A stretch of 64,000 bases of DNA from Kolteria novifilia (GTDB lineage: Bacteria > Planctomycetota > Planctomycetia > Kolteriales > Kolteriaceae). Position 1 is the stretch's first letter. Each line of letters begins with the position of its first letter. The stretch is from NCBI GenBank assembly GCA_007748055.1, contig CP036279.1:3472001-3536000 (forward strand), written 5' to 3'. A program made the translations under genes and the position numbers. The notes under the pieces were generated by a model. It was not told where the DNA came from. It saw only the letters and a list, made by a program, of their open reading frames with translations, and did not search any database. Positions 1-8,769 of this stretch are shown here, piece by piece.

Positions 1-1116
1 GGGGTCGTGCCCACCACGTTTGATGTTCTTGAGGTACTCGTCGGAGAGGTGCTCGACGCGCCGCTTGAGTTCGTCGTAGGCTCCGAAGAAGTGATCGCGG
101 ATCCAGTCGCCACCGGCGGCTTTGTACTTCTGGTACTCACCATCGAGGCATTCGGTCATCCGGCGAACGAGCAATCCGTCATGATCGGCGGCGAGCAGGG
201 GATCCCACTGGCTCCCCCAGACGACTTTCAGGACATTCCACCCCGCGCCTCGGAAGACTCCTTCGAGCTCCTGAATGATCTTCCCGTTGCCGCGGACGGG
301 CCCGTCAAGACGTTGCAGGTTGCAGTTGACGACGAAGATGAGGTTGTCGAGCTTCTCCCGAACCGCGATCGACAGGGCGCCGAGCGTTTCGACCTCGTCG
401 CATTCACCGTCGCCGACGAAGCACCAGACCTTCGCGTCGGAGGCGGGACGCAATCCTCGGTTCTCGAGGTAGCGCATCAGCCGGGCCTGGTAGATCGACA
501 TCAGCGGGCCGAGGCCCATCGACACCGTCGGGAACTGCCAGAAGTCGGGCATGAGCCACGGGTGGGGATAGGACGAAAGTCCGCCTCCCTCACCAAGCTC
601 CCGGCGGAAGTTGTCGAGCTGTTGGGGCGTCAACCGGCCTTCGAGGAAGGCGCGCGAGTAGATGCCGGGCGAAGCGTGTCCCTGGAAGAAGACGAAGTCG
701 CCGCCGCAATCGTGATCGGGGCCACGGAAGAAGTGGTTGAAGCCGACTTCGTAGAGGGTCGCGGCCGAGGCGTAGGTCGAGATATGCCCGCCAACACCGG
801 AGCTACCTTTCGAGGCCCGGACCACCATCGCCATGGCGTTCCAGCGGATGATACTCTTGATGCGCCGCTCGATGGCCCGATCACCGGGATAGACGGGCTG
901 TTCCGAAGCGGGAATCGTATTGATGTAAGGGGTTCGCACGGCGCGGGTGGGTTCGATTCCCTCTTTCGAAGCCACCTCGATGAGACGCGTCAGCAACTGC
1001 CCGGCCCGAGCAGGTCCTTCTCGACGAATCACATCCTGGAGCGATTCGAGCCATTCACTGGTCTCCTGCGGATCAATGTCTTCACTCAGGAGATCCCGTG
1101 TCACACCCTTCAGCAT
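1..1116 (-). CDS. aceE: Pyruvate dehydrogenase E1 component, homodimeric type (partial, N-terminal 372 residues)
   Basis: The minus strand reads from an ATG at 1116 and runs off the left edge of the window, so only the N-terminal 372 residues are present. The protein would be the thiamine-diphosphate E1 enzyme that decarboxylates pyruvate and acetylates the E2 lipoyl domain in the cytoplasm. The translation carries the start typical of the homodimeric family ([17 protein letters not shown]), then [22 protein letters not shown], cut here to its core [14 protein letters not shown], and the ThDP/metal motif GDGECDE followed by [20 protein letters not shown], which is very close to the E. coli enzyme. 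The gene is oriented away from the HAD hydrolase start and is separated from that gene's 3' end by about 200 bp. Identification is firm; the C-terminal half cannot be seen. Confidence 0.95.
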   Translation of the reverse strand, partial: MLKGVTRDLLSEDIDPQETSEWLESLQDVIRREGPARAGQLLTRLIEVASKEGIEPTRAVRTPYINTIPASEQPVYPGDRAIERRIKSIIRWNAMAMVVRASKGSSGVGGHISTYASAATLYEVGFNHFFRGPDHDCGGDFVFFQGHASPGIYSRAFLEGRLTPQQLDNFRRELGEGGGLSSYPHPWLMPDFWQFPTVSMGLGPLMSIYQARLMRYLENRGLRPASDAKVWCFVGDGECDEVETLGALSIAVREKLDNLIFVVNCNLQRLDGPVRGNGKIIQELEGVFRGAGWNVLKVVWGSQWDPLLAADHDGLLVRRMTECLDGEYQKYKAAGGDWIRDHFFGAYDELKRRVEHLSDEYLKNIKRGGHDP

Positions 1117-1324
1117 GGGAGCGTACTCTTTCTGTCTAATTCACTAGCCGCGTTGAGACGTCGTTCGCGGCGTTGTCATGCGGACTCTTCTGGACGCAAC
1201 CGTACCGCTTGCAGCATACTCGGATCGCGCTTCATTTCCCACACTTGGCCCCTGGATTGTGCCAATTATCGGGGAAGTGGGCGAGTCTCCGCGAAGAGAG
1301 TCGCGATCGCATCGGATTTTCGCC

Positions 1325-2068
1325 TCACCTGTTCATGGTTTTCAACTTCGCGACTCGGAAATCTTCCAGGCTTCGGACCCACGCCGCGCTGGGGCAGTCG
1401 GTCGAAGCCGCTCGTTGCTTGGCGAGATGCACCGGACGAATCCCCAGCGCCGCGGCCCCCAGCACGTCTTCTTCCCAGGAGTCACCGATGTGGACGACGC
1501 TGGACGCATTCACGCCCAGTTGGTCCAATGCCGCTTGGAAAATCTCCCGATGAGGCTTTTTTCGGCCGATTTCCGCGCTGGTCAAGGTGAAGGTGACAAA
1601 CTGATCCAGGCCGTGACCGCGCAGGATCCCGTGCAACGACGAGTGCCAGTTGCTCACAATCGCCGCCTCGCGACCCTCCTCGCGACAGGCTTCCAGGCAC
1701 GCGAGCGCCCCAGGAGTCGTTTTCCATGTCTGGGGGTCGTCGAACCGCTGGAAGAGCCGAGCAAGCCACTCGTCGTGTTGCTCGTGGAGTGTCGCGAACG
1801 GGCGGGAGAGTTCGTGCGTAAACCTCCACCATCCTTGGAGTTCCATCTCTTCGGAGCACTCGAGCTCGGGATGAGCGGAGCGGTACTCGCTCGCGAGCTT
1901 GGGCCAGAGTCCTCGTAGACGCTCGACAAACTCGTCTTGGGGAACCTCCGTCCCCAATTCGCGGGCCTCTTGCAGGTAAATCTCGGCGACCGGGAGGACG
2001 GGCTCCAAGAGCGTCATCCCGGCATCGAAGAGGACGGCGTCGACATCAGGCGCGGACACGAGACTCAT
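1325..2068 (-). CDS. HAD-superfamily hydrolase (subfamily IA-like)
   Basis: A 247-residue cytoplasmic HAD-type hydrolase, probably a phosphatase of unknown substrate. Motif I is VLFDAGMTLLEP: the nucleophile Asp is present, but the usual second Asp (DxD) is Gly, as in the DAGGTL variants found in the HDHD3/REG-2-like branch. Motif II is in IVSNWHSS, and motifs III/IV are in GRKKPHREIFQAAL and VVHIGDSWEEDVLGA. The ORF is open to a TTG at 2098, but the ATG at 2068 is preferred because it puts the start just before the catalytic motif; an AAGGAG lies immediately upstream, although its spacing is short. The family call is solid, the substrate is unknown. Confidence 0.85.
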   Translation of the reverse strand: MSLVSAPDVDAVLFDAGMTLLEPVLPVAEIYLQEARELGTEVPQDEFVERLRGLWPKLASEYRSAHPELECSEEMELQGWWRFTHELSRPFATLHEQHDEWLARLFQRFDDPQTWKTTPGALACLEACREEGREAAIVSNWHSSLHGILRGHGLDQFVTFTLTSAEIGRKKPHREIFQAALDQLGVNASSVVHIGDSWEEDVLGAAALGIRPVHLAKQRAASTDCPSAAWVRSLEDFRVAKLKTMNR

Positions 2069-2413
2069 TGCTCCTTCATGGACGACGATTCGTGGCAAGA
2101 GCGTCCTGCCTTCTGTGGAAGAGCAGTCTTCCCCGAAGACCGATCGTGCGGAGGGGACTTCGCGGCGATGAGCGAGTCGGACGTCCTCTTGACGCGAAAA
2201 TGGTCGTTGTGGATCATGCTGTTAGCTTGGATTCGTTGGCCGTCCCCGATGACAGCGATTTTTCACATTGCGAATCTTTTTGCTCAGCGAAAAGTTCGCC
2301 AACTACTGATGACGTTGGCGAGGTTTTGGTAATTTAATCTAGCGCGACGAGCATCGGGCCTCCGCGCGATACTCCTACAGATCCTTCCGAACAGAGGAAA
2401 CGACCGACAGGCC
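2069..2413. other. Intergenic region between divergent HAD and STAS genes
   Basis: This stretch separates two divergently transcribed genes, so it should hold both promoters. It is relatively A+T-rich around 2230-2340. No convincing ORF, operator palindrome or hairpin was seen. Confidence 0.5.
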
Positions 2414-3007
2414 ATGTTAGGCAATCGAGAACAAGCCAAACGCGAGTTTCTCGTGATCGAGGAAGTTGGGGACGTGCTCGTCGTCACGTTCATGCGCCCT
2501 CGGATCAGCGGTCTTCCGATGACCGACGCGATCAAGCTGCAACTTCGCAAGTATCTGCTCGCCCACCGCAGCGGCAAGTTCCTCATCGACTTCCGTGGAG
2601 TCACGTACCTTTCCAGCGCCGGTGTCGGGGTCCTGGTGAATGTCCAGGAACGCCTCCATCGTCGCAACGGGAAGATGCACCTTTGCCGAGTCGGCGATGA
2701 GATCGAGCCGGTCTTTTCCGTCCCAGGCTTCGATCAGCGATTTCCCATTTTTCCCGATCGGCAGTCGGCGATTACCGCCTTCGAGCACGAAGAAGACGTG
2801 GAAGAGGATCTCGAGGAGGCACCGTCTCGACCGAAACCCTCGGACGCGGAAACGACCGACTTGGGCGAGCCGGAAGAGGACGACGATTTCGACGCCGCCG
2901 TCGAAATGATCGAGGAGGACTCGGTCAAGAAGGAACTCACCGAGACCGACGTCTATGAACTGCTCGACTTCGATGGCTCTCATCAAGACAAGAACAACGA
3001 CGACTGA
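2414..3007 (+). CDS. STAS-domain protein with acidic C-terminal tail (anti-sigma factor antagonist-like)
   Basis: A 197-residue cytoplasmic protein. Residues about 10-115 form a STAS domain of the anti-anti-sigma type: VLVVTFMRPRI, then FLIDFRGVTYLSSAGVGVLV, where the SSAG serines (S67/S68) occupy the site phosphorylated by partner kinases in SpoIIAA-like proteins. Residues about 120-197 are unlike the family: a highly acidic, low-complexity tail rich in Glu and Asp. No anti-sigma kinase or phosphatase lies next to it, so its partner is elsewhere. The downstream esterase gene starts 10 bp after the stop, so the two may be co-transcribed. The fold call is firm; the regulatory target is unknown. 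Confidence 0.85.
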   Translation: MLGNREQAKREFLVIEEVGDVLVVTFMRPRISGLPMTDAIKLQLRKYLLAHRSGKFLIDFRGVTYLSSAGVGVLVNVQERLHRRNGKMHLCRVGDEIEPVFSVPGFDQRFPIFPDRQSAITAFEHEEDVEEDLEEAPSRPKPSDAETTDLGEPEEDDDFDAAVEMIEEDSVKKELTETDVYELLDFDGSHQDKNNDD

Positions 3008-3017
3008 GGGGATCTCC

Positions 3018-3932
3018 ATGCGGCGAATGCGATCTGCCGGAACGTACTGTTTCTGGGTAGTTGGCGGACTGTTGGCCTGTGTCGGGGCAGGGGGGGCAGC
3101 GTCCGACGCCGACCAGGCGCCGATCGTCAATCTCTGGCCCGACGGAAAGGTGCCGGGGGCGAAGGGATCGGAGCCCAAGGACGTTCCCAGCGTGCAGATC
3201 TATCTCCCGCCCAAGGAGAAGGCGACCGGTTCGGCGGTTGTCGTTTGCCCAGGCGGTGGTTACGGTCACTTGGCTCTGGGGCACGAGGGCCTCGACATCG
3301 CCAACTGGCTTAACGAGCGGGGGATCGCCGCCTTTGTTCTTCGCTACCGGTTGGGACCGCGCTACAACCATCCCTGGCCATTGACGGACGTCAAGCGGGC
3401 ACTGCGTTTCGTTCGAGCGAACGCGAGCCAGTACGGCGTCGATCCGAATCGAATCGGCGTTTGGGGGTTCTCCGCGGGAGGTCATCTCGCCTCGACCGCC
3501 TCGACCCATTTTGACGCGGGGGACGCGGCGTCGACCGATCCGATCGATCGGGCAAGTTCTCGTCCCGATTTCTCGATTCTCGTCTATCCGGTGATCAGCA
3601 TGACCGACCGGACGCACAAGGGGTCGAAGCGCAACTTGCTCGGCCCCGATCCCGATCCGGAACTTGCCGAAAAGCTCTCCTCGGAGAAGCAGGTGACGAA
3701 GGAGACGCCGCCGACCTTCCTGGTTCACGGCAACAACGATAAAGGGGTCGTTCCCGAGCAAAGCATCCTGTACTATTTGGCTTTGCGTCGAGCGGGAGTT
3801 CCCGCCGAGTTGCACATTTACGAGGACGGCAAGCATGGGTTCGGCCTAGCCCAGAAGGATCCCGTCCTCGGGACATGGCCCGACCGGCTCAACGACTGGA
3901 TGGGGCGGCACGGGTTGCTTGAACAGAACTGA
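3018..3932 (+). CDS. Secreted alpha/beta-hydrolase, esterase/acetyl-xylan-esterase-like
   Basis: A 304-residue protein with an N-terminal hydrophobic signal (residues about 8-28), so probably exported. The hydrolase core shows an oxyanion-type CPGGGYGHLA, the nucleophile elbow GFSAGGH (GxSxG) and a late HGNNDKGV and HGFGL segment carrying the likely acid and His. This is the pattern of BD-FAE-like carbohydrate esterases. The start was taken at ATG 3018 because GAGGGG lies just upstream; the longer reading (from 2955) overlaps the STAS gene. It sits between the STAS gene and a sulfatase gene that begins 9 bp after its stop, which suggests a small operon for breaking down sulfated or acetylated polysaccharide (inference). 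Confidence 0.85.
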   Translation: MRRMRSAGTYCFWVVGGLLACVGAGGAASDADQAPIVNLWPDGKVPGAKGSEPKDVPSVQIYLPPKEKATGSAVVVCPGGGYGHLALGHEGLDIANWLNERGIAAFVLRYRLGPRYNHPWPLTDVKRALRFVRANASQYGVDPNRIGVWGFSAGGHLASTASTHFDAGDAASTDPIDRASSRPDFSILVYPVISMTDRTHKGSKRNLLGPDPDPELAEKLSSEKQVTKETPPTFLVHGNNDKGVVPEQSILYYLALRRAGVPAELHIYEDGKHGFGLAQKDPVLGTWPDRLNDWMGRHGLLEQN

Positions 3933-3941
3933 GCGCCTCGC

Positions 3942-5240
3942 ATGACATCACTGCTTTTCTCTCTTCTCCTCGTCGCTTCCGGTGCCGACACGAAGGAGCA
4001 AGCTCCTCCGAATGTCGTCATGATCGTCTCGGATGACCAAGCCTACTCCGACTTCGGATTCATGGGTCATCCAACGATCAAGACGCCGAATATCGACCGC
4101 CTCGCCAAGCAGTCGGCGACCTTTCCCAACGGCTACGTGCCCAACAGCCTGTGTCGTCCGTCGCTGGTGACGCTTCTGACGGGGCTCTATCCCCATCAGC
4201 ACGGGGTCCATTTCAACGACCCGCCGAAGGGAGGCCCTCGACAGTCCGCCGAGAAGTTCATCAAGGAAACCCCGACGTTGCCGCGGCTTCTGGCATCAGC
4301 GGGCTATCGGTGCCTACAGACGGGCAAGTTCTGGGAAGGAAACTACCGCAACGCCGGATTCACCGACGGCATGACCCACGGCGACCCCAGTCGGGCGGAT
4401 CGGCATCCGACGCTCGGGATGCTTCGCGGCCGGCACGGTGACTTGGGGCTGACCATCGGTCGCGACGGGATGCAGCCGATTGAGGACTTCCTCGACGACG
4501 TTGGCCAGAAGCCATTCTTCGTCTGGTATGCCCCCTTTATGCCGCATACCCCTTACAAGCCGCCGCAACGATTGCTCAAGCACTATCTCGACGCCGGAAT
4601 GCACCCACACCAGGCCAACTACGCGGCGATGTGCACCTGGTTCGACGAAACGGTCGGGGAGTTGATGGGCTCGCTCGAGAAACGCGGGCTGGCCGATAAC
4701 ACCATCGTCGTCTTCGTCATCGACAACGGGTGGATCACTGACACGACGGGCAAGAGGCCCCGCTACGCTCCCAAGAGCAAGCGTTCTCCCTTCGAGGGAG
4801 GAGTTCGCACGCCGATCATGTTCCGTTGGCCGGGGCACATTCCGCCGAAGGAGTATCCGGATCTGGTCAACAGCATCGACATCGTTCCGACCGTCCTCAC
4901 TGCGTGTGGTTTCGGCGAAAAGACGGGCTCGATGCCAGGGGTGAACTTGCTGCCGCTGATGGAGAAGGGGACTCCGCTCAAGCGCGACGCGGTCTTCGGG
5001 GAGATCTTCGCCCATGACGCCTCGACGCTCGGCAACCCTCCCAAGGATCTCTACTACCGTTGGGTTCGGCATGGCGATTGGAAATTGATCGACTCGGCCG
5101 ACCCGAACGAGAAGGACATGCTCTTCAATCTCGCCTCCGATCCTAAGGAAGAGCACAACCTCGTCGATGACGCGAAGTCGAAGGACAAGCTCGACGACCT
5201 CCAGCGTCGTCTCGACGAGTGGTGGAACCCCTCGACGTAG
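3942..5240 (+). CDS. Sulfatase (arylsulfatase family) with variant CRPSL active-site motif
   Basis: A 432-residue secreted hydrolase of the formylglycine sulfatase superfamily; residues 1-15 are a signal peptide. Metal-binding DD (S30-D31-D32), the PNIDRL motif and the GLYPHQHG segment are all present. The modification site reads C71-R-P-S-L75, where the canonical CxPSR has Arg at the last position. Later family blocks are seen: VWYAPFMPHTPYKP, VVFVIDNGW, FEGGVRTPIMFRWPGH, and the C-terminal WKLIDSADPNEKDMLFNLASDPKEEHNL, cut here to its end DPKEEHNL. It directly follows the esterase gene. Substrate is unknown; a sulfated polysaccharide is likely from the context. The missing Arg raises the question whether it is activated normally. 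Confidence 0.93.
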   Translation: MTSLLFSLLLVASGADTKEQAPPNVVMIVSDDQAYSDFGFMGHPTIKTPNIDRLAKQSATFPNGYVPNSLCRPSLVTLLTGLYPHQHGVHFNDPPKGGPRQSAEKFIKETPTLPRLLASAGYRCLQTGKFWEGNYRNAGFTDGMTHGDPSRADRHPTLGMLRGRHGDLGLTIGRDGMQPIEDFLDDVGQKPFFVWYAPFMPHTPYKPPQRLLKHYLDAGMHPHQANYAAMCTWFDETVGELMGSLEKRGLADNTIVVFVIDNGWITDTTGKRPRYAPKSKRSPFEGGVRTPIMFRWPGHIPPKEYPDLVNSIDIVPTVLTACGFGEKTGSMPGVNLLPLMEKGTPLKRDAVFGEIFAHDASTLGNPPKDLYYRWVRHGDWKLIDSADPNEKDMLFNLASDPKEEHNLVDDAKSKDKLDDLQRRLDEWWNPST

Positions 5241-5585
5241 AACGTTGGGTGGGTCTTGACCCACCCGGAGGGCGAATTGGCGCTCGTGTCAGGCAGTGGC
5301 CTGACCTACCGGTGGATCGACGCGAAAGTGTCAGGCTTTCGGGTTCCCGTCTCCCCGCGGGAGAGGGAATAGGGGGGCCCATTCGCGAGCGAGCCTCGAT
5401 TTCTTGAGCTGGAGTCTCCCTCACCCGTCTCGCTTCGCTCGCCGACCTCTCCCCAAGGAGAGGTGTGGAGAGCCTGACATTTAGTACGAGACGGACCACG
5501 ACGCGAGAGGGAATCAACTGGCTTGCGTGTCAGGCAATGGCCTGACCTACGGAAGAGAGTGGGTGAGAGGACTTCACCCAACGGT
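5241..5585. repeat. Intergenic repeat cluster with two GTCAGGC hairpins (family R4)
   Basis: The 345 bp between convergent genes hold no credible ORF. Two near-identical 22-bp hairpins occur at 5288-5309 and 5529-5550 (core GTCAGGCARTGGCCTGACC). Related copies lie at 17125-17146 and 17171-17193. Between the two is a segment bounded by inverted TGTCAGGCT / AGCCTGACA and filled with G+C-rich short repeats such as TCTCCCCAAGGAGAGG. This is typical planctomycete repetitive spacer DNA and may also terminate transcription from both sides. Confidence 0.7.
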
Positions 5586-6908
5586 CTACTCGACGTCGTC
5601 GTCAACTTGGTTCGGGTCCAACAAGACATCGTGGCATGCTTGGATGAAGCCCGCGCAGCTCCATGCTTGGTAGGCCTTCCCCATGGGTCTGCCGGTCAGC
5701 CCATGATGCCATTCGTTGAATTCCCACTCGTGCGTGATGCCCATCGCGCACATGCGGGCGAGCTTGACCAACTCCCGCCGGGCGAGATCGGTCATCCCCA
5801 ACTTGTGGACATACCGAACCCATAGCGCCCCGATGAAGGGCCAAATACCGCCGTTGTGATAGTGATGCGGCAGGTTCAGCAGGTTGACGGTGAAGTACGA
5901 CCGCCATTCCGGATCGCCGGCCTGGACCGGGGGATAGAGGGCCTTGACCGGGTGTGGCTCGTTGGCGCCCACTCCCCAGAGGAAGTGGAAGGTCCGCATC
6001 GCCTTGTCCTTGTCGACGAGGTTGTCCATGTACGCGAGGATGTTCGCGTAGACATCGCAACGCCAACTAAAGCTGAACGGTGAGAGTTCGGCCACGAGAT
6101 AGCGCGAGTCGCCGAGCGAAATCTGCGTCGAAGTAAAGCTGGTACCGCTCTTCTCCCACTCCGCCTGCGTCGAGGGCCAGAAGTTTCGGACGATCACCTC
6201 GCGGACATGGTCGGCCCACTGGCGATAGTCGTTGGCTCGATCGGGCTGCCCCAAGTGCTCGAGCACCCGGCTGTAACAGATCAGGCAGCGATACCAGATC
6301 ACTTCGTCGTAGAGGACGTGGTAGCTGCGGGCGAACAAGTCCATCCAGTCGCCCGCCTCGGGGATCTCGAGCATGCCGCAGTTATTGGAGTCGTGAGCGC
6401 TCAGCCAGTCCATCGCCCGCTGGATCTTGCCGGCGTTCTCCTCGACGATTTCCCAGTCACCCACTTCCGCGGCGTAGCGGTACATCGCGATGACCGCCCA
6501 CATGACGCTGTCGACACCACAGATGTTGCCGACGCCACTGTACTCGGGCGTGTCGGTATCGATCAGCACATGGGTCGGAATCTGGCCCGTGGGCGATTGA
6601 TGGCGAAACAGAGTTCGCAGGGTGCTGGCGGAACATTCGCGGATGTCGGGATCGCTGCGTTCCAACGACCAGATCACGACCTTCGCACCGTCGCGTCCCC
6701 AGACCGAACGATAGTTCGAGTCGGTGCCATGAACGTCGTTGTCCTCGAGCGAGCAGGCGGAAAAGCCCATCGGGGTGATGTTTCGCCGTAGTCCGTCGAC
6801 CGCCTTGTTGTAGGCCGTCTGCAGAAAGGATTGTTCCTCTAGGCTGAGCTCCTGGTATTCCGACGGCGAGAAGAGGGGTTCCTCGGGGACGTTGTGTTTG
6901 TCGAACAT
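5586..6908 (-). CDS. GH100-like invertase / (alpha/alpha)6-barrel glycoside hydrolase
   Basis: A 440-residue protein without a signal peptide, so cytoplasmic. Its blocks resemble alkaline/neutral invertases of family GH100: NYRSVWGRDGAKVVIW (compare the RDF region), SPTGQIPTHV, GVDSVMWAVIAMYRY, GDWMDLFARSYHVLYDEV, HYHNGGIWPFIGALW and, near the C-terminus, GRPMGKAYQAWSCAGF. Family members hydrolyse sucrose to glucose and fructose; the related GH133 debranching fold is the main alternative. The next gene on the same strand upstream is a PfkB fructokinase, which would phosphorylate the fructose, so a small sucrose-use unit is a coherent reading. AGGAAGAG precedes ATG 6908. Catalytic residues were not mapped one by one. 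Confidence 0.75.
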   Translation of the reverse strand: MFDKHNVPEEPLFSPSEYQELSLEEQSFLQTAYNKAVDGLRRNITPMGFSACSLEDNDVHGTDSNYRSVWGRDGAKVVIWSLERSDPDIRECSASTLRTLFRHQSPTGQIPTHVLIDTDTPEYSGVGNICGVDSVMWAVIAMYRYAAEVGDWEIVEENAGKIQRAMDWLSAHDSNNCGMLEIPEAGDWMDLFARSYHVLYDEVIWYRCLICYSRVLEHLGQPDRANDYRQWADHVREVIVRNFWPSTQAEWEKSGTSFTSTQISLGDSRYLVAELSPFSFSWRCDVYANILAYMDNLVDKDKAMRTFHFLWGVGANEPHPVKALYPPVQAGDPEWRSYFTVNLLNLPHHYHNGGIWPFIGALWVRYVHKLGMTDLARRELVKLARMCAMGITHEWEFNEWHHGLTGRPMGKAYQAWSCAGFIQACHDVLLDPNQVDDDVE

Positions 6909-6945
6909 GCTCTCTTCCTATCGGACAGGTGGCTAGCGCGTTGAG

Positions 6946-7857
6946 CTAGCTCGGGGAGTATTTGGCCTTGAGGTCGGCAAGCTGGTTTCGCAGATCAGGC
7001 ATCGCTCCCGCGTGGGAGGCGACCAAACCGCCGATTTCGTTGGCGAACGTCGCGGCCGACTCGACCGGCCAACCTTGAACTCTCTTGACGATTAGGGCCG
7101 CGGTGAATGCATCCCCGGCCCCCACGGCATCGACCACCTCGACAGGCTTCCCCGGCACATCGACCAACCCGTCCGCCGAGACGAGCACGCATCCTTCCGC
7201 GCCGCGAGTCACGCAAACCAGTTCGATCCCATACCGTTCGATCATCGCCTCGCAGAAGGGCCCGAGTTCGCTTGACAGCCCAAGCAGTCCGGAGATGACT
7301 TTCACTTCGTCATCATTGAGTTTCATCGCGCGACTGAGCTTGAGCGATTCTTCGATCGTTTCCTGATCGTACCACGCTTGGCGGAGGTTGACGTCGAAGA
7401 CCGTCAAACAGTCCTCGGGAACCGAGGCCAGGGCGGTGCGGATGGTCGCTCGCGACTCGGGAGACCGCTGGGCGAGTGTCCCAAAGCAGACCGCCGACGC
7501 CTTGGTGAAGGCACTCGTCCAAGCGTCGGTCCAAGCCAGATGGTCCCACGCCACTCCTTCGTGAATCACATACTTGGGGTGATCGCCACCCTGAGACGTG
7601 TCGACGGTCACCGTACTGGTCGGATGGGTCGAATCGACCTGAAGTGTCTCGGGGGAGAGGCCGTGTTCGCGGAGGTAGTCAATGAGTTCGCTTCCAAGCG
7701 CGTCGTCGCCAACGCGGGAGCAGACCAGACCGTGGCCGCCGAGTTGATTGGCTTGGAACGCGACGTTCGCGGGAGCGCCGCCGGGGCGTCGCGATTCGTC
7801 AAAGCAGTCCCAAAGTACCTCGCCTAGCCCGATGACGGTGGGCCGTTCAGTTGTCAT
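6946..7857 (-). CDS. PfkB-family carbohydrate kinase, probable fructokinase
   Basis: A 303-residue ribokinase/PfkB-fold kinase. The N-terminal signature is GLGEVLWDCFDESRRPGGAPANVAF, cut to its core RPGGAPANVAF, which is the fructokinase-type sugar-binding loop. The second signature near the C-terminus, DAVGAGDAFTAAL, contains the catalytic Asp and anion hole. NDDEVKVISGL is the usual central block. Length is normal for the family (about 300). It ends 37 bp before the start of the GH100-like gene on the same strand, so the two are likely one transcript: sucrose hydrolysis followed by fructose phosphorylation. Substrate assignment rests on motif and neighbour only. Confidence 0.85.
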   Translation of the reverse strand: MTTERPTVIGLGEVLWDCFDESRRPGGAPANVAFQANQLGGHGLVCSRVGDDALGSELIDYLREHGLSPETLQVDSTHPTSTVTVDTSQGGDHPKYVIHEGVAWDHLAWTDAWTSAFTKASAVCFGTLAQRSPESRATIRTALASVPEDCLTVFDVNLRQAWYDQETIEESLKLSRAMKLNDDEVKVISGLLGLSSELGPFCEAMIERYGIELVCVTRGAEGCVLVSADGLVDVPGKPVEVVDAVGAGDAFTAALIVKRVQGWPVESAATFANEIGGLVASHAGAMPDLRNQLADLKAKYSPS

Positions 7858-7955
7858 GGTGCCGGTCCAATGTGGAAACGAGAAGCAGATGGCGATTCGC
7901 GCCGCATGGCATTGCCGCGCGAGTCAGACGGCTCTCATTCTATCGGACGGGCCCA

Positions 7956-8120
7956 TAACAGCCCGTTGATCTATTCGCTGCCGGCTCCCAACGGCCCTCT
8001 TGACCAATCTCCGCGTCGACGAAACTCGACGAATCTACTGATTCGCCTGCGTTCCTTCTCCTCGATCTTGGCCAACATGGCTCGTTCTCGCCTTGGCCCG
8101 CTTAGGTCAACGGACTGCTA
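7956..8120. repeat. R1 element copy A: 165-bp TA-flanked terminal-inverted-repeat element
   Basis: This spacer carries a complete copy of a dispersed element found again at 20844-20905 (shortened), 34887-35051 and 37791-37954. The ends form an imperfect inverted repeat (GCAGYCCGTTGAT type) bounded by TA on each side. The interior has no ORF. The right-hand TA (8119-8120) is part of the TAG stop codon of the minus-strand gene 8118-8618. Structure is like a miniature inverted-repeat transposable element (MITE) of a TA-inserting transposon (inference). Confidence 0.8.
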
Positions 8121-8618
8121 GCCAACACCGGGGGACGCGCACGTGGGGCAGGAGTTCGTTGGGGGCATGTATTGCTGCGGCTGCGGCATCATCAACGGAG
8201 CCGCTCCCTGATCGGGCGGCAACAACGGCGCGACCGCGGAACCCTGGTTGCACGTGGGGCAATCCTGCTTCTTGTGCTTGTGTTTGTGCAGCCAACCGAA
8301 GATTCCCTTCTTCTGAGGGCTTTCGGCGACGAGCGGTGCGTTTTGGGGCATCGGCGTCTGCATGGGCACGGTGCCGGGCGCCACCATCACCGGCGCCGGG
8401 CCGGCTTGAGGCATCGGCACGACCCCGACGGGAGGCGCTTCCTTGTTCTTTTTGTGATGCAGCCACGAGAAGAGATGGCAGCCGCACTTCTTCTTGGGAG
8501 GAGCGCACGAGGGGCACATCCCGCGCTGTGGGAAAAAGGTGTCGGCGATGCTCGCCGTGGGGCACGTGGAGCAACCGGAGCAGAAAGCCAGCGCGATGGC
8601 AAGCAGTGTACGTTTCAT
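8118..8618 (-). CDS. Secreted Cys-rich protein with CPxC motifs, function unknown
   Basis: A 166-residue protein with a short N-terminal hydrophobic signal (residues about 1-15) ending in a Cys cluster (FCSGC) that resembles but does not match a perfect lipobox. The mature part has repeated Cys pairs (CPSC, KCGC, CPTC twice), His/Lys-rich stretches (WLHHKKNK, WLHKHKHKK) and long Pro/Met/Gln-rich linkers. The Cys and His content suggests metal binding, but that is inference. GAGGGAAGG precedes ATG 8618. The next upstream gene (8770-9297) is another secreted protein with CPEC/CPTC motifs. The stop codon lies inside the end of repeat R1 copy A. Confidence 0.75.
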   Translation of the reverse strand: MKRTLLAIALAFCSGCSTCPTASIADTFFPQRGMCPSCAPPKKKCGCHLFSWLHHKKNKEAPPVGVVPMPQAGPAPVMVAPGTVPMQTPMPQNAPLVAESPQKKGIFGWLHKHKHKKQDCPTCNQGSAVAPLLPPDQGAAPLMMPQPQQYMPPTNSCPTCASPGVG

Positions 8619-8769
8619 CGGGAAACCTTCCCTCGTGAGGCCGGTCGTGCGTCGCGAGCGAAACCTTCTGGCACTCGAGGTGGCGCGGAGCGGTCACTTT
8701 GGTCAATCACGACGAGGATTGACGAGCAAAGCGGTTCCGGCCGCGGTTCCCAAGGAGAAAGGCGTCGGC

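Noticed and set aside
940-965. GGTTCGATTCC resembling a tRNA T-arm
   Set aside because: It lies inside aceE and no cloverleaf can be drawn around it.
7-1590. 527-residue plus-strand ORF at the left edge
   Set aside because: Antisense to aceE, which has strong motifs.
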